Positions 24,237 to 33,063 of a stretch of 64,000 nt of DNA are shown one piece after another. This DNA is from Nocardioides sp. Iso805N (GTDB lineage Bacteria; Actinomycetota; Actinomycetes; Propionibacteriales; Nocardioidaceae). The notes below the pieces were generated by a model, which saw only the letters and a list, made by a program, of their open reading frames with translations, had not been told where the DNA came from and ran no database searches. The number at the start of each line of letters is the position of its first letter. Within the stretch, counting starts at the first letter, position 1. Both the position numbers and the translations under genes were made by a program. The stretch covers positions 668,237 through 732,236 of the forward strand of contig NZ_KB822575.1 of assembly GCF_000364605.1 (NCBI RefSeq), in the 5' to 3' direction.

Positions 24237-25613
24237 CTAGGCGAGATCCTTCACGAACTCCGCGAGCTGGGTCAGGTTGCGGCACTCCACCATCGGCACG
24301 AGGGCGCCGTAGCGCGACGCGACCGAGTCCCCGGTGTCCCACTGCCGGCGTACCTCCGGATTGAGCCACCACTGGTGGCGCGTGCGGTCGACCATCTCGC
24401 GCAGCGCCGGCATCGAGAGGTCGGCGTAGTTGGAGCGGGCGTCACCGAGGATGAGCAGCGAGGTCTTCGGGGTCAGCGCATCGGCGTGCGACTCCACGAA
24501 ACGGCTGAACGCCCGCCCGTAGTTGGTCCGGCCCATCCGCGCCGCGTGCGCCGAGGAGGCCACCAGCCCGGTCATCACGTCCACCAGGTCGGCGCCCGGC
24601 CGGAACTGGTCGGTGACCTCGGTGATGTCGTCGACGAAGGTGAAGGCCCGCACCTTGGTGAAGACCTCACGCAGGGCGAAGACCAGCATCAGCGTGAAGG
24701 TGGCGAAGTTGGCCACCGAGCCGCTCACGTCGCACAGCACCACCAGCTCGCTGCGGTGCGGGCGTCGCGGGCGGTGATGGGTCTGGATCGGGACGCCACC
24801 GGTCGCCATCGACGCCCGGACCGTACGCCGGAAGTCCAGCGGGCCGCGTCGCCGCGAGCGCTGCTCGCGCGCCAACCGGGTGGCCAACCGCCGCGCCAGC
24901 GGATAGAGCTCGCGGCGCAGGTCGTCGAGGTCGGCTCGCCGCATCTGCAGGAAGTCGAGCCGGTCGATGGTGGGTCGCACGGTGACCTGGGCGATGTGAT
25001 CGGGACCCTTCTCCTCCGCGATCCGGCGGCGCGCATCGGCCTCCACCATCGCCACGTAGGAGCCCGTACGCCGCGACGCCACCCGCTCGGCCTCCTCCTC
25101 GGACCAGCCGTGCCGCCTCAGCCCGTCGATGAGCTTGGCCGTCAGCTCGTCGGTGGAGAGCCGGCGCAACGCGGTGTAGGACGACCAGGACGAGAGTCCC
25201 GGGCCGCGACCGGGCATCGCTCCGAACCGGCCGACGGCCTCCGCAGCCAGCTCACGCAGCCGATCCACGTCGTCGGCCTCGAGAGCCGCCAGAACCTCCT
25301 CCTGCAGAGCAGCCAGGGCCCCGGCATTGTCCGCAGACGTCGAGAGGTCACCTTCTGCGCGTTCAGAGGTCACCTTCTGCGCGCCGTCGCCGATCAGCCG
25401 GGGGAAGTAGAGCTCGAAGAGCGCGTCGAAGGTGAGCCGCTGGCTCTGCCGCTTGACCACCGTGGCGGCGTACACGTCGCGCACGGTCGTCCGCGAGGAC
25501 CAGCCGACCGCTCCCAGCGCTGTCACCGCATCCAGGTCCTCGGAGAGCGAGACCGGCATCCCCGCCCCGCGCAGGGCCTCGAGGAACGCGATGTGCCGGT
25601 CGAGCAGACTCAT
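24237..25613 (-). CDS. VWA domain-containing CoxE-like protein
   Basis: A 458-aa von Willebrand factor A protein of the CoxE type, which works with a MoxR AAA+ ATPase in maturation of metalloenzymes or in envelope stress. The VWA domain is C-terminal, with the MIDAS motif DVSGS near residue 292 (LVVLCDVSGSVANFATF), then LLILGDARSNYADL. The helical N-terminal half includes the usual DALFELYFP block. About residues 78-91 (AQKVTSERAEGDLS) are encoded by a tandem 22-bp repeat, an insertion in a linker. It lies 67 bases after moxR; an inverted repeat fills the gap. Confidence 0.85.
   Translation of the reverse strand: MSLLDRHIAFLEALRGAGMPVSLSEDLDAVTALGAVGWSSRTTVRDVYAATVVKRQSQRLTFDALFELYFPRLIGDGAQKVTSERAEGDLSTSADNAGALAALQEEVLAALEADDVDRLRELAAEAVGRFGAMPGRGPGLSSWSSYTALRRLSTDELTAKLIDGLRRHGWSEEEAERVASRRTGSYVAMVEADARRRIAEEKGPDHIAQVTVRPTIDRLDFLQMRRADLDDLRRELYPLARRLATRLAREQRSRRRGPLDFRRTVRASMATGGVPIQTHHRPRRPHRSELVVLCDVSGSVANFATFTLMLVFALREVFTKVRAFTFVDDITEVTDQFRPGADLVDVMTGLVASSAHAARMGRTNYGRAFSRFVESHADALTPKTSLLILGDARSNYADLSMPALREMVDRTRHQWWLNPEVRRQWDTGDSVASRYGALVPMVECRNLTQLAEFVKDLA
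25339..25382. repeat. Tandem pair of 22-bp units inside the coxE-like gene (family B)
   Basis: Two adjacent 22-bp units (25339-25360 and 25361-25382) share AGAGGTCACCTTCTGCGC and differ at two bases. The same unit, again as a pair with 22-bp period, occurs at 59592-59635 (inverted relative to this) and 61883-61926. Here the pair is translated and adds residues to a linker. Confidence 0.8.
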
Positions 25614-25617
25614 GGAC

Positions 25618-25672
25618 GCACCTGACCTTCCGCACCCCGGACCGGCGTGTCGCGGTAGGAAAGGTCAGGTGC
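25618..25672. repeat. Inverted repeat between moxR and coxE-like genes
   Basis: GCACCTGACCTTCC (25618-25631) pairs with GGAAAGGTCAGGTGC (25658-25672), a 14-bp stem with one extra base and a 26-base loop. It lies in the 67-base gap of a two-gene operon, so it could act as a processing or attenuation hairpin setting the ratio of the two products. Confidence 0.65.
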
Positions 25673-25680
25673 CTGCGCGC

Positions 25681-26613
25681 TCATCGGAACGGGTGGGCCG
25701 AGGTGGTCGAGGAGTTGCGGGGGGAGGCATCGCGCAGGGCCCGGCGGGCGCGCTCCTGGTCCGAGACGTGCTTGAGCACCACGCCCAGGGTCGCGTCGAT
25801 GGCCGCGGCATCGAGGGTGTCGCGCTGCAGGGCGATCAGGGTGCGGGCCCAGTCCACCGACTCGGCGATGGAGGGCGCCTTCTTCAGCTCCAGCTCGCGC
25901 AGCCGCGCCACCACGTCGACCAGCTGGCCGACCACGCCTTCGTCGAGATCGGGCACGTGCCGGCTCACGATCTCGCGCTCGCGCTGGGCCGACGGATAGT
26001 CCAGGTGCAGGTAGAGGCAGCGCCTCTTCACCGCCTCGGAGAGCTCCCGGGCGGCGTTGGACGTCAGGACGACGAACGGGCGCCGTACGGCGGTGATCGT
26101 GCCGAGCTCGGGGATCGTCACCTGGAAGTCGCTGAGCACCTCCAGCAGCAGGCCCTCGACCTCGACGTCGGTCTTGTCCACCTCGTCGATGAGCAGCACC
26201 GTCGGCCGGTCCCGCCGGATCGCTGTCAGCAGCGGCCGGCTGAGCAGGAACTCCTCGCTGAAGATCTCGTCGTGCGCGTCCTCCCAGCTGGCCCCGCCCT
26301 CGGCACCCTGACCGAGGCTCTGGCTGGCCTGGATGCGCAGCAGCTGCTTCTTGTAGTTCCACTCGTAGAGCGCCCGGGCCTCGTCGAGTCCTTCGTAGCA
26401 CTGCAGGCGGACCAGCTCGGCGTCCGTCGCCCGGGCCACCGCCTTGGCGAGCTCGGTCTTGCCGACGCCTGCCGGCCCCTCGACCAGCACCGGCTTCTCC
26501 AGGGCCCCGGCGAGGAAGGCGGTGGTCGCTGTCGCCTCGTCGGCGAGGTAGCCGGTCGCACCCAGGCGCTCCAGAGCGTCGGCGGGTGAGCTGAACCAGG
26601 CGGTAGCGGACAT
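25681..26613 (-). CDS. MoxR-type AAA+ ATPase
   Basis: A 310-aa AAA+ chaperone ATPase that usually acts with the VWA protein encoded next to it. Walker A is EGPAGVGKTEL (residues 45-55), Walker B is VLLIDEVDK with Asp143-Glu144, and sensor 1 is FVVLTSNAARELSEAVKRRC with the MoxR-typical arginine region. The ATG at 26613 (MSATAWFSS) fits the family start better than the upstream ATG at 26658. Direction and order (moxR then coxE-like) match the conserved MoxR-CoxE arrangement. Confidence 0.9.
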   Translation of the reverse strand: MSATAWFSSPADALERLGATGYLADEATATTAFLAGALEKPVLVEGPAGVGKTELAKAVARATDAELVRLQCYEGLDEARALYEWNYKKQLLRIQASQSLGQGAEGGASWEDAHDEIFSEEFLLSRPLLTAIRRDRPTVLLIDEVDKTDVEVEGLLLEVLSDFQVTIPELGTITAVRRPFVVLTSNAARELSEAVKRRCLYLHLDYPSAQREREIVSRHVPDLDEGVVGQLVDVVARLRELELKKAPSIAESVDWARTLIALQRDTLDAAAIDATLGVVLKHVSDQERARRALRDASPRNSSTTSAHPFR

Positions 26614-26660
26614 AGCTGCATCCTGCCCGAGGAGCGGTGGGGATGGGGCGGTGTCCACGC

Positions 26661-26708
26661 GCTCGGGGTGCGATTTCGACCCCTGGGGGTCAAAACCGCG
26701 CCCCGAGC
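26661..26708. repeat. Palindromic repeat element, single-palindrome copy (family A)
   Basis: A 48-bp near-perfect palindrome centred on GACCCCTGGGGGTC, with outer ends GCTCGGGG (26661-26668) and CCCCGAGC (26701-26708). It lies in the divergent gap between moxR and the secreted-protein gene. The core CGACCCCTGGGGGTCAAAAC is shared with the double-palindrome elements at 29830 and 32682. Confidence 0.8.
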
Positions 26709-26745
26709 CGCGTCACGTCCGGGCCCGCTCCTCGTTGAACACTGC

Positions 26746-27069
26746 GTGCAGCCGTTCCGCGGAACCCTCGGCGGCGTCAGGGGCATGGCCCTGGTCGCGC
26801 TGCTCGTCATCCCGGTGACCGCGGCGACGGTGGTCTCGGCCGCCCCGGACACGCCGGACGGATCGGTCACCGCCGCCCTCGCCGGCGACCTGGTCGTGCC
26901 CGCGGCGCAGGCGCCCGAGCACTGCCACGGCGCCGGCGCCCTCGTCCGTACGCCGCACGGGCACCTGCGAGCGGTGAGCCTCTCCCGCGGGCTGCTGACC
27001 TACGAGCGCAAGGCTCCGGGCAGCTTCGTCCGGTTGTGCCTCCCAGCTCCCGAGGGATCGACACCTTAG
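26746..27069 (+). CDS. Small secreted protein of unknown function
   Basis: A protein of about 107 aa from the GTG at 26746. It has a basic N region (RGTLGGVRG), a hydrophobic core ([17 protein letters not shown]) and a likely cleavage after VSAAP, so it looks exported. The mature part has two cysteines (EHCHG and RLCLP) that could form one disulfide. No known family is evident. The start is uncertain, as no ribosome site is clear; the ATG at 26785 would give a weaker signal peptide. It lies 55 bases before the response regulator and could share its regulon. Confidence 0.5.
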   Translation: MQPFRGTLGGVRGMALVALLVIPVTAATVVSAAPDTPDGSVTAALAGDLVVPAAQAPEHCHGAGALVRTPHGHLRAVSLSRGLLTYERKAPGSFVRLCLPAPEGSTP

Positions 27070-27124
27070 GTTTCGTGAGCCGCGCTCTCAGCGCCGACTC
27101 AGTGACAGGTGGCAGAGTGACACC

Positions 27125-27817
27125 GTGAGCACCGTGAAGTCCCGGGTCCTTGTCGTCGATGACGACAAGGCTGTCCGCGAGTCCCTGCGCCGGTCGCTGG
27201 AGTTCAACGGGTACGACGTCGTCATGGCCGCAGACGGAGCCGAGGCGCTGGCAGGGATCTCCGCCGCCGCGCCCGACATCGTCGTGATGGACGTGATGAT
27301 GCCGCGCCTGGACGGCATCGAGACCACCAAGGCGCTGCGCCAGGCCGGCAACGACCTGCCGATCCTCGTCCTGACAGCGCGCGACGCCGTCGGTGACAGG
27401 GTCGAGGGGCTCGACGCGGGCGCCGATGACTACCTCACCAAGCCGTTCGCACTCCAGGAGCTGCTGGCGCGGATGCGGGCGCTGCTGCGCCGCGCCGTAC
27501 CGACGGAGGGTGGCGCCGACGAGGTGCTCAGCTTCGCCGACCTGACCATGAACACCGCCTCGCGCGAGGTCACTCGAGCAGGCCGCGCCATCGAGCTGAC
27601 CCGCACCGAGTTCGCGCTGCTGGAGATGTTCCTGCGCCGCCCCAAGCGGGTGCTGGAGCGCTCCTTCATCCTCGAGGAGGTCTGGGGCTACGACTTCCCC
27701 ACGACCGCCAACTCGCTGGAGGTCTACGTCGGCTATCTGCGACGCAAGACCGAGGCCGAGGGCGAGTCGCGCCTGATCCACACGGTGCGCGGCGTGGGGT
27801 ATGTGCTGAAGGAATGA
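27125..27817 (+). CDS. OmpR-family response regulator, MprA-like
   Basis: Transcription factor of a two-component system, 230 aa. The receiver domain has acidic Asp12-Asp14 ([11 protein letters not shown]), phospho-acceptor Asp56 ([12 protein letters not shown]), switch Thr (VLTARDA) and Lys near 105 (YLTKPF). A C-terminal winged helix ends in [29 protein letters not shown]. It overlaps the kinase start by four bases (ATGA). Together with the kinase and lipoprotein, the layout resembles mprAB in mycobacteria, which responds to envelope stress. The start is GTG. Confidence 0.93.
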   Translation: MSTVKSRVLVVDDDKAVRESLRRSLEFNGYDVVMAADGAEALAGISAAAPDIVVMDVMMPRLDGIETTKALRQAGNDLPILVLTARDAVGDRVEGLDAGADDYLTKPFALQELLARMRALLRRAVPTEGGADEVLSFADLTMNTASREVTRAGRAIELTRTEFALLEMFLRRPKRVLERSFILEEVWGYDFPTTANSLEVYVGYLRRKTEAEGESRLIHTVRGVGYVLKE

Positions 27818-29223
27818 CCATCCCGCATCCGACCTGGCTGCGTGGGCGTTCGCTCGCCAGTCGGGTCACGATCCTCACGACGGCGGCGGTGGGGCTGGTG
27901 GTGGCGTTGATCGCCATCGGTGGCTACATCACCGTCCGCGCCCAGCTGCAGTCGACCTTCGACGACTCGCTGAGCCAGCGCGCCCACACCGCGGCCGAGG
28001 CGCTGCAGGTCAATCCGTACTCGGGTACCGCCTCGATCCCGCCGTGGGCGCTGGGCGCCGCAGACCTGCGGATCGCTATCTACAGCTCGAACGGGAAGGT
28101 CGGCCTGCCGACCAACGACACGGCTCCATTCCCGGCGCTCGGCGCCCCGGAGCTCGCGGTTGCCAAGGGCCAGTCGATCCAGAGCCTGCGCACGCGAACG
28201 GTGGGTGACACGACCTACCGTGTCATCGCCGTACCGCTGCCACACAGCCCGGGGAGCGCCCTCGTGCTCGCACAGTCGATGTCCTCCCAGGAGCACGTGC
28301 TCACCAAGCTCGGCCTCCTGATGCTGGCGTTGGGCATCGCCGGTGTCATCGCCGCCGGCTTCGCCGGCTGGTTCGTCGCCAACGGCGGCCTGCGGCCGGT
28401 CCGCCGGCTCACCGCCGACGTCGAGCGGATCGCCCGCACCGAGGACCTCACACCGATCCCTGTCGAAGGTGACGACGAGATCGCCCGGCTCTCGGTCTCC
28501 TTCAACGACATGCTGATCGCCTTGGCCGCCTCCAGGGATCGGCAGAAGCAGCTGGTCGCCGACGCCGGCCACGAGCTGCGCACGCCGCTGACCTCGATGC
28601 GGACCAACATCGACCTGCTCACCCAGGCCGGCGCGTCCTTGGAGCCGGCGCAGCGCGAGGAGCTGCTCGACGACGTACGCGCGCAGATGGAGGAGCTGAC
28701 CACCCTCATCGGGGACCTCGTCGAGCTGGCCCGCGACGAGCCGCTGCCGCCTGTGGTCGAGCCGGTGGAGCTGCCGGAGGTCCTCGACCACGCCGTCACC
28801 CGAGTACGCCGTCGCGCGCCCTCGGTCACCTGGCAGATCGAGGCGGACCCGTGGTGGGTGGTCGGCGAGGCCCCCGGCCTGGAGCGGGCGATCACCAACC
28901 TGCTCGACAATGCCGCGAAGTGGTCGCCCGAGTCCGGCACCGTGCACGTCACGCTGCACGGCGGCGTCCTCACGGTCGACGACGAAGGCCCGGGGATCCC
29001 CGAGGACGACCTGCCCCACGTGTTCGACCGGTTCTACCGCGCCACCGAGTCGCGCTCCATGCCCGGCTCGGGGCTCGGCCTGGCGATCGTGCGCCAGGTG
29101 GTCGAGCGTCACGCGGGCACGGTCTCGGCCAGCCGCTCGCCGTACGGCGGCGCCCGGCTGACCATGCGCGTGCCCGGCTCGCCCTCGCCCGCGCCCCGCA
29201 CCCAGCCCGTGGAGGTCTCGTGA
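27814..29223 (+). CDS. Sensor histidine kinase, MprB-like
   Basis: Membrane sensor kinase of 469 aa that should phosphorylate the adjacent regulator. An N-terminal membrane helix ([20 protein letters not shown]) and a second one near residue 175 ([21 protein letters not shown]) enclose an extracellular sensing region of about 130 aa. A HAMP linker follows, then the HisKA box [12 protein letters not shown] with His253. The ATPase domain shows N box [12 protein letters not shown]1 [10 protein letters not shown] box FDRFYRA and G2 GSGLGLAIV. It is coupled to the regulator upstream and the lipoprotein downstream by overlaps. Confidence 0.94.
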   Translation: MTIPHPTWLRGRSLASRVTILTTAAVGLVVALIAIGGYITVRAQLQSTFDDSLSQRAHTAAEALQVNPYSGTASIPPWALGAADLRIAIYSSNGKVGLPTNDTAPFPALGAPELAVAKGQSIQSLRTRTVGDTTYRVIAVPLPHSPGSALVLAQSMSSQEHVLTKLGLLMLALGIAGVIAAGFAGWFVANGGLRPVRRLTADVERIARTEDLTPIPVEGDDEIARLSVSFNDMLIALAASRDRQKQLVADAGHELRTPLTSMRTNIDLLTQAGASLEPAQREELLDDVRAQMEELTTLIGDLVELARDEPLPPVVEPVELPEVLDHAVTRVRRRAPSVTWQIEADPWWVVGEAPGLERAITNLLDNAAKWSPESGTVHVTLHGGVLTVDDEGPGIPEDDLPHVFDRFYRATESRSMPGSGLGLAIVRQVVERHAGTVSASRSPYGGARLTMRVPGSPSPAPRTQPVEVS

Positions 29224-29825
29224 AGCGTCGTGTCGTGTCCGTGCTCTCAGTGCTGCCGTTGGCGGTGCTGCTGGCGGGGTGCGGCGGTTCGTCGAACGAC
29301 GCCTCGCCCACCGCGACCGGCGCCACGACCGGCGCCACGTCGGGTGCCGCCTCAGGTGCCGCCTCGGGTGCCGCCTCGCCGAGCGCTTCGGCGACCGCCG
29401 CTGCCACGTTCAACCCGTGCGACAGCCTCTCGGCCGCGAAGATCTCCCAGGCCCTCGGTGAGAAGCTGACGATCAGCAAGGGCACCGCCGCGACGCCGCG
29501 CTGCGCCCTGCTGCCGGCCAAGAAGAACGGCCCCACGTTCGTGATGTCCTACCTGTTCTTCGACGGCGGGCTCGACGCCGCCTGGAAGACGCTGACCGAC
29601 AAGCCGGCCGGCACGGTCACCGAGCCGGAGGTGCCCGGCGCGGACGCGGCCAAGCTGGTCGTGCAGCGCAAGAAGAGCGGCTACGTCGTCTCCGCGTTCC
29701 TGCAGAACGGCAGCCTCATCCAGTCGCTCAACGGGGTCGCGCTTCCGCCGTACGACGCCAAGGGCATGGCGCGGGCGACGACGGAGATCCTGGCGCAGCT
29801 GTCCGCAGGGGCTCCCGCGAGCTGA
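29220..29825 (+). CDS. Lipoprotein with Ala/Ser/Thr-rich linker, DUF3558-like
   Basis: A 201-aa exported lipoprotein starting with GTG in a GTGA overlap with the kinase stop. The signal peptide ends in lipobox LAGC with Cys21. A low-complexity linker follows, encoded in part by three 12-bp repeats (TCGGGTGCCGCC, 29340-29375). The mature domain begins FNPCDSLSAAKISQALG, which resembles DUF3558 lipoproteins, and has a second Cys (RCALLP). As the third gene of the two-component operon, it may be a sensor accessory or output protein. Confidence 0.8.
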   Translation: MKRRVVSVLSVLPLAVLLAGCGGSSNDASPTATGATTGATSGAASGAASGAASPSASATAAATFNPCDSLSAAKISQALGEKLTISKGTAATPRCALLPAKKNGPTFVMSYLFFDGGLDAAWKTLTDKPAGTVTEPEVPGADAAKLVVQRKKSGYVVSAFLQNGSLIQSLNGVALPPYDAKGMARATTEILAQLSAGAPAS

Positions 29826-29829
29826 ACGA

Positions 29830-29923
29830 CGGTTTTGCCCCCTGAGGGTCAGAACCGAACGTTGACGGGCAATGCTTTGCCCCCCAGCCATCGGTTCTGA
29901 CCCCTGGGGGTCAAGACCGCCGG
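29830..29923. repeat. Palindromic repeat element, double-palindrome copy between convergent genes (family A)
   Basis: About 94 bp made of two imperfect palindromes (CGGTTTTGCCCCCTGAGGG from 29830 and CGGTTCTGACCCCTGGGGG from 29892) around a spacer containing GGGCAATGCTTTGCCCCCC. It is an inverted copy of the element inside pabB at 32682-32783. It exactly fills the gap between the convergent stops of the lipoprotein (29825) and zwf (29927), so it probably also serves as a two-way terminator. Confidence 0.85.
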
Positions 29924-29926
29924 ACC

Positions 29927-31399
29927 TCAGCCGCGCCGGTTGGTCGTCGTGGGCGTTTCGCGCCACGACCGCTCGAACGGTAGCCGCCAGGCGTGCGGCG
30001 CGATCAGCTGGTGGATCGCGTTGGGCCCCCACGAGCCGGGCGCGTAGAGCCGCACCGGCGGTGGGTTGTCGAGCAGCGGCTGGGAGACCTCCCACAACGT
30101 CTCGATGCCCTCGGCGCTGGTGAACAGTGTGTGGTCGCCGCGCATGGCGTCGTGGATCAGCCGCTCGTAGGCCTCCAGCACGCCTGTCGAGGACGACGTC
30201 TCGGAGGTGGCGAACTGCATGGAGAGCTTCTCCAGCTTCATGCCCGGACCCGGCCGCTTGCCGTAGAAGGAGAGCGACATCTTCGACTGGTCGGCCAGGT
30301 CGAAGGTGAGGTGGTCGGGCCCCTGCGTACCGGCGTTGGAGCCCGCCGGGAACATCGTCAGCGGGGGCTCCTTGAAGGCGATCGAGATGATCCGCGCACC
30401 TTCGGCCAGCTTCTTGCCGGTGCGCAGGAAGAACGGCACGCCGGCCCAGCGCCAGTTGTCGATGATCACCTTGAGCGCGATGAACGTCTCGGTGTCGGAG
30501 TCGTCGGCGACCTCGTTCTTGCCGCGGTAGCCGGTGTACTGGCCGCGCACCACGTTCTTCGGGTCGATCGGCCGGATGGAGCGGAAGACCTTGTTCTTCT
30601 CGTCGCTGATCGGCCCCGGCGCAAGCGAGGTCGGCGGCTCCATCGCCATGAACGCCAGGATCTGCATCAGGTGGGTCACCACCATGTCGCGGTAGGCGCC
30701 GGTGCCCTCGTAGAAGGCGGTGCGCCCCTCCAGACCCAGCGTCTCCGGTACGTCGATCTGCACGTGGTCGATGAAGTTCCGGTTCCAGATCGGCTCGAAC
30801 AGACCGTTGGCGAAGCGGAAGGCGAGGATGTTCTGCGCCGCCTCCTTGCCGAGGAAGTGGTCGATCCGGAAGATCTGCTGCTCGGCGAAGACCTCGTGGA
30901 TCTTGGCGTTGAGCACCTTCGCCGAGGCGAGGTCGGTGCCGAACGGCTTCTCCATGATGATCCGCGCACGGTCGACCAGGCCGGCCTCCTCGAGCTGCCG
31001 GATCACGTCGAGCGCAGCCTTCGGCGGCACGCTGAGGTAGTGCAGGCGGCCGATGGTCCGGCCCAGCGGCTCGAGCTGGCGCTCGGCCTCGCGGACCCTG
31101 TCGGCCAGGGCGTGCGGACCCAGGCCGGTCGGCACGTAGGCGAGCATCTTCTCGAACGGGGCCCAGCGCTTGTCGGTCACCTCGCCCTTGCCGAACTCCT
31201 CACACGCCTGGCGTGCCAGCTTGGCCCACTGCTCGGTGTCGATCTCCTCCAACGAGGTGCCGACGATCATCGCGTCGCGCAGCAGCCCGGCCTCGAAGAG
31301 CCGCAGCAGGCCGGGCAGCAGCTTTCGCTTGGCCAGGTCTCCTGTCGCCCCGAAGAGCACGATGACGTGCGGCTGCTCCATGTCTTCCACGGTAACCAT
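29927..31399 (-). CDS. zwf: Glucose-6-phosphate 1-dehydrogenase
   Basis: First enzyme of the oxidative pentose phosphate pathway: glucose 6-phosphate plus NAD(P)+ to 6-phosphogluconolactone. About 490 aa, the usual length. The dinucleotide site is FGATGDLAKRKLLPGL at the N terminus. The catalytic signature is FRIDHFLGKEAAQN near residue 175. The C-terminal domain has the substrate-binding block RTGKKLAEGARIISIAFKEPP. The start is uncertain: 31399 (MVTVEDMEQPHV) is chosen, with 31435 and the later MEQPHV as options. It is not clustered with tal/tkt/opcA here, unlike in many actinobacteria. Confidence 0.95.
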   Translation of the reverse strand: MVTVEDMEQPHVIVLFGATGDLAKRKLLPGLLRLFEAGLLRDAMIVGTSLEEIDTEQWAKLARQACEEFGKGEVTDKRWAPFEKMLAYVPTGLGPHALADRVREAERQLEPLGRTIGRLHYLSVPPKAALDVIRQLEEAGLVDRARIIMEKPFGTDLASAKVLNAKIHEVFAEQQIFRIDHFLGKEAAQNILAFRFANGLFEPIWNRNFIDHVQIDVPETLGLEGRTAFYEGTGAYRDMVVTHLMQILAFMAMEPPTSLAPGPISDEKNKVFRSIRPIDPKNVVRGQYTGYRGKNEVADDSDTETFIALKVIIDNWRWAGVPFFLRTGKKLAEGARIISIAFKEPPLTMFPAGSNAGTQGPDHLTFDLADQSKMSLSFYGKRPGPGMKLEKLSMQFATSETSSSTGVLEAYERLIHDAMRGDHTLFTSAEGIETLWEVSQPLLDNPPPVRLYAPGSWGPNAIHQLIAPHAWRLPFERSWRETPTTTNRRG

Positions 31400-31445
31400 C
31401 GCTGTTGCCTGCCTACTTCTCGCGTCGGAAATCATCGGGTGAACC

Positions 31446-31856
31446 TCACAGGTCCTGTTCGGGCCAGGCGAACAGACAGAAGGTGTGGCCGCTCGGGTCG
31501 GTGTAGACCCGTAGCGGCTCCAACTCGTCGTCGCTCCGGTCCATCCGCACCTCGGCTCCCAGGCTCAGTGCGTGCTGGTGCTGCGCCTCCAGCTCCTCGA
31601 CGCTGTCGAGAAGGAAGTCGAGGTGGAACTGCTGTGGCACGGTCGGGTCCGGCCAGGTCGTCGGCGTCACCGACTCGGCTCGCTGGAAGGAGAGGCGCTC
31701 ACCCCCTGGACCGACGATCGATCGCCAGTCCTGGTAGTCCTCCGCCCCGACCTCGAAGCCGTCGGGGTAGCTCCACCCCAGCAGCGCGCGGTAGAACTCC
31801 GCGAGCTGCGGCACGTCCGTCGTGTCGAGCACGACATTGCGCAGGTGGATTCCCAT
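31446..31856 (-). CDS. VOC family protein (glyoxalase/bleomycin-resistance fold)
   Basis: A 136-aa protein with the vicinal-oxygen-chelate fold: MGIHLRNVVLDTTDVPQLAEFYRALLGW at the start and VYTDPSGHTFCLFAW at the end. His4 is not followed by the strict metal triad, though FHLDFLL supplies a mid-protein His. Substrate and reaction are unknown. It sits 13 bases after the pabB stop on the same strand and may be cotranscribed with it. Confidence 0.85.
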   Translation of the reverse strand: MGIHLRNVVLDTTDVPQLAEFYRALLGWSYPDGFEVGAEDYQDWRSIVGPGGERLSFQRAESVTPTTWPDPTVPQQFHLDFLLDSVEELEAQHQHALSLGAEVRMDRSDDELEPLRVYTDPSGHTFCLFAWPEQDL

Positions 31857-31869
31857 AGCGACAAGATTG

Positions 31870-33063
31870 TCACAGGCCCAAGGCGTTGAGGAGCCGCGCC
31901 GCCTTCCAGCACGTCTCGGCGTACTCCTCCTCGACGTCGCTGTGCACCGTGACCCCGCCACCGGTGCCCAGCGTCCAGGTGCGGCCGTCCGGGCTGGTCA
32001 TGCTGCGGATGACCACGCCGAGGTCCGCCGCGTCGCGGGTGAGCCAGCCGAAGACCCCGGCGTACGCGCCTCTGGGGGTGGCCTCCAGCCGATCGATCAG
32101 CTCCATCGTGCGCAACTTGGGAGCGCCCGTCATCGAGCCGGCCGGGAAGAGGGCGTGTACGGCATCGAGAGCGTCCAGGCCGGGGCGGAGGGCACCGCGC
32201 ACGGTGGTGACGAGTTGGTGGACGCTGGCATAGGACTCGACCGCCATCAGCGCTGGCACCTCGACCGTCCCGGGCTCGCAGACCTGGGAGAGGTCGTTGC
32301 GCAGCAGGTCGGTGATCATCAGGTTCTCGGCGCGGAAGCGCGGGTCGGTGCGCAGCCGTTCGGCGTTGGCCGCATCCTCCTCCGGCGTCGAGCCGCGTGG
32401 CGTGGTGCCCTTGATCGGCTTGGTCTCCACGACACCGTCGCCGATCCGGGCGTAGCACTCCGGGCTCGCGCTGATCAGCCAGGCGCTCGCGCACCGGACG
32501 CCGGGGGTGTCGTGCACGAGCATTCCGGCGTACGACGTGGGCTCCAGCGCCGACCAGAGCTCGCCGGGGGTGCGGCTGGTGGTGCCGGCGATGCGGTAGG
32601 TCAGGTTGGTCTCGTAGGTGTCGCCGGCGTGCAGTGCCTCCTGCACCTGGGCGAACGCTTCGCGGTAGGTGCCCGGGGCTCGGTCGGCGGTTTTGACCCC
32701 TGGGGGTCCAACCCGAAGGCTGGGGGGCAAAGCTTTGCCCGACAACGTGCGGTTTTGACCCCTGGGGGTCAAAACCGCCGACCCCTCGCACAGCACCAGC
32801 ACCGCATCCGGAACACCCGCCGAGGGCCGCGCGGGCAGGTCACGGCGGCAGGCGTAGCCGAGGTAACCGGCGGCCGTCAGGCCCTGGTCGAGAAGCCCAC
32901 GCAGCACCACCCATACGTCGTCGCCGACCACCTCGGTGACGACACCGCCGGCACCGCTGGCTCGATGCAACCGCACCTCACCCGCGGCGGCGGAGTAGGT
33001 CAGCGACAGCTCCGCCTCGAAGCGCCGGCCGGCGACCTCGACCCAGCGGTCGGGAGCGCTCAT
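31870..33063 (-). CDS. pabB: Aminodeoxychorismate synthase component I (PabB-like) with an in-frame repeat insertion
   Basis: Chorismate-binding enzyme of 397 aa that aminates chorismate to 4-amino-4-deoxychorismate for folate (or a special metabolite). The signature KPIKGTTPRG has the Lys typical of PabB rather than the Ala of TrpE. Further blocks are ENLMITDLLRNDLSQVC, FPAGSMTGAPK and GVFGWLTRDAADLGVVIRSM. Residues of about 94-127 (VLTPRGQNRTLSGK...) are encoded by a 102-bp palindromic repeat and do not belong to the family; they fall between the N-terminal and catalytic parts, so the enzyme is probably still active. It is coupled to pabA by ATGA. Confidence 0.88.
   Translation of the reverse strand: MSAPDRWVEVAGRRFEAELSLTYSAAAGEVRLHRASGAGGVVTEVVGDDVWVVLRGLLDQGLTAAGYLGYACRRDLPARPSAGVPDAVLVLCEGSAVLTPRGQNRTLSGKALPPSLRVGPPGVKTADRAPGTYREAFAQVQEALHAGDTYETNLTYRIAGTTSRTPGELWSALEPTSYAGMLVHDTPGVRCASAWLISASPECYARIGDGVVETKPIKGTTPRGSTPEEDAANAERLRTDPRFRAENLMITDLLRNDLSQVCEPGTVEVPALMAVESYASVHQLVTTVRGALRPGLDALDAVHALFPAGSMTGAPKLRTMELIDRLEATPRGAYAGVFGWLTRDAADLGVVIRSMTSPDGRTWTLGTGGGVTVHSDVEEEYAETCWKAARLLNALGL
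32682..32783. repeat. 102-bp palindromic repeat element inserted in frame in pabB (family A)
   Basis: The ends are a perfect 19-bp inverted repeat, GGTCGGCGGTTTTGACCCC (32682-32700) against 32765-32783. Each end also forms a smaller palindrome around GACCCCTGGGGGTC. The 102-bp length equals 34 codons, so the pabB frame stays open. The spacer (GGCTGGGGGGCAAAGCTTTG region) matches, inverted, that of the element at 29830. Confidence 0.9.

Noticed and set aside
25339..25382. CRISPR array made of the 22-bp tandem units
   Set aside because: Only two units per locus with no spacers and no cas genes.
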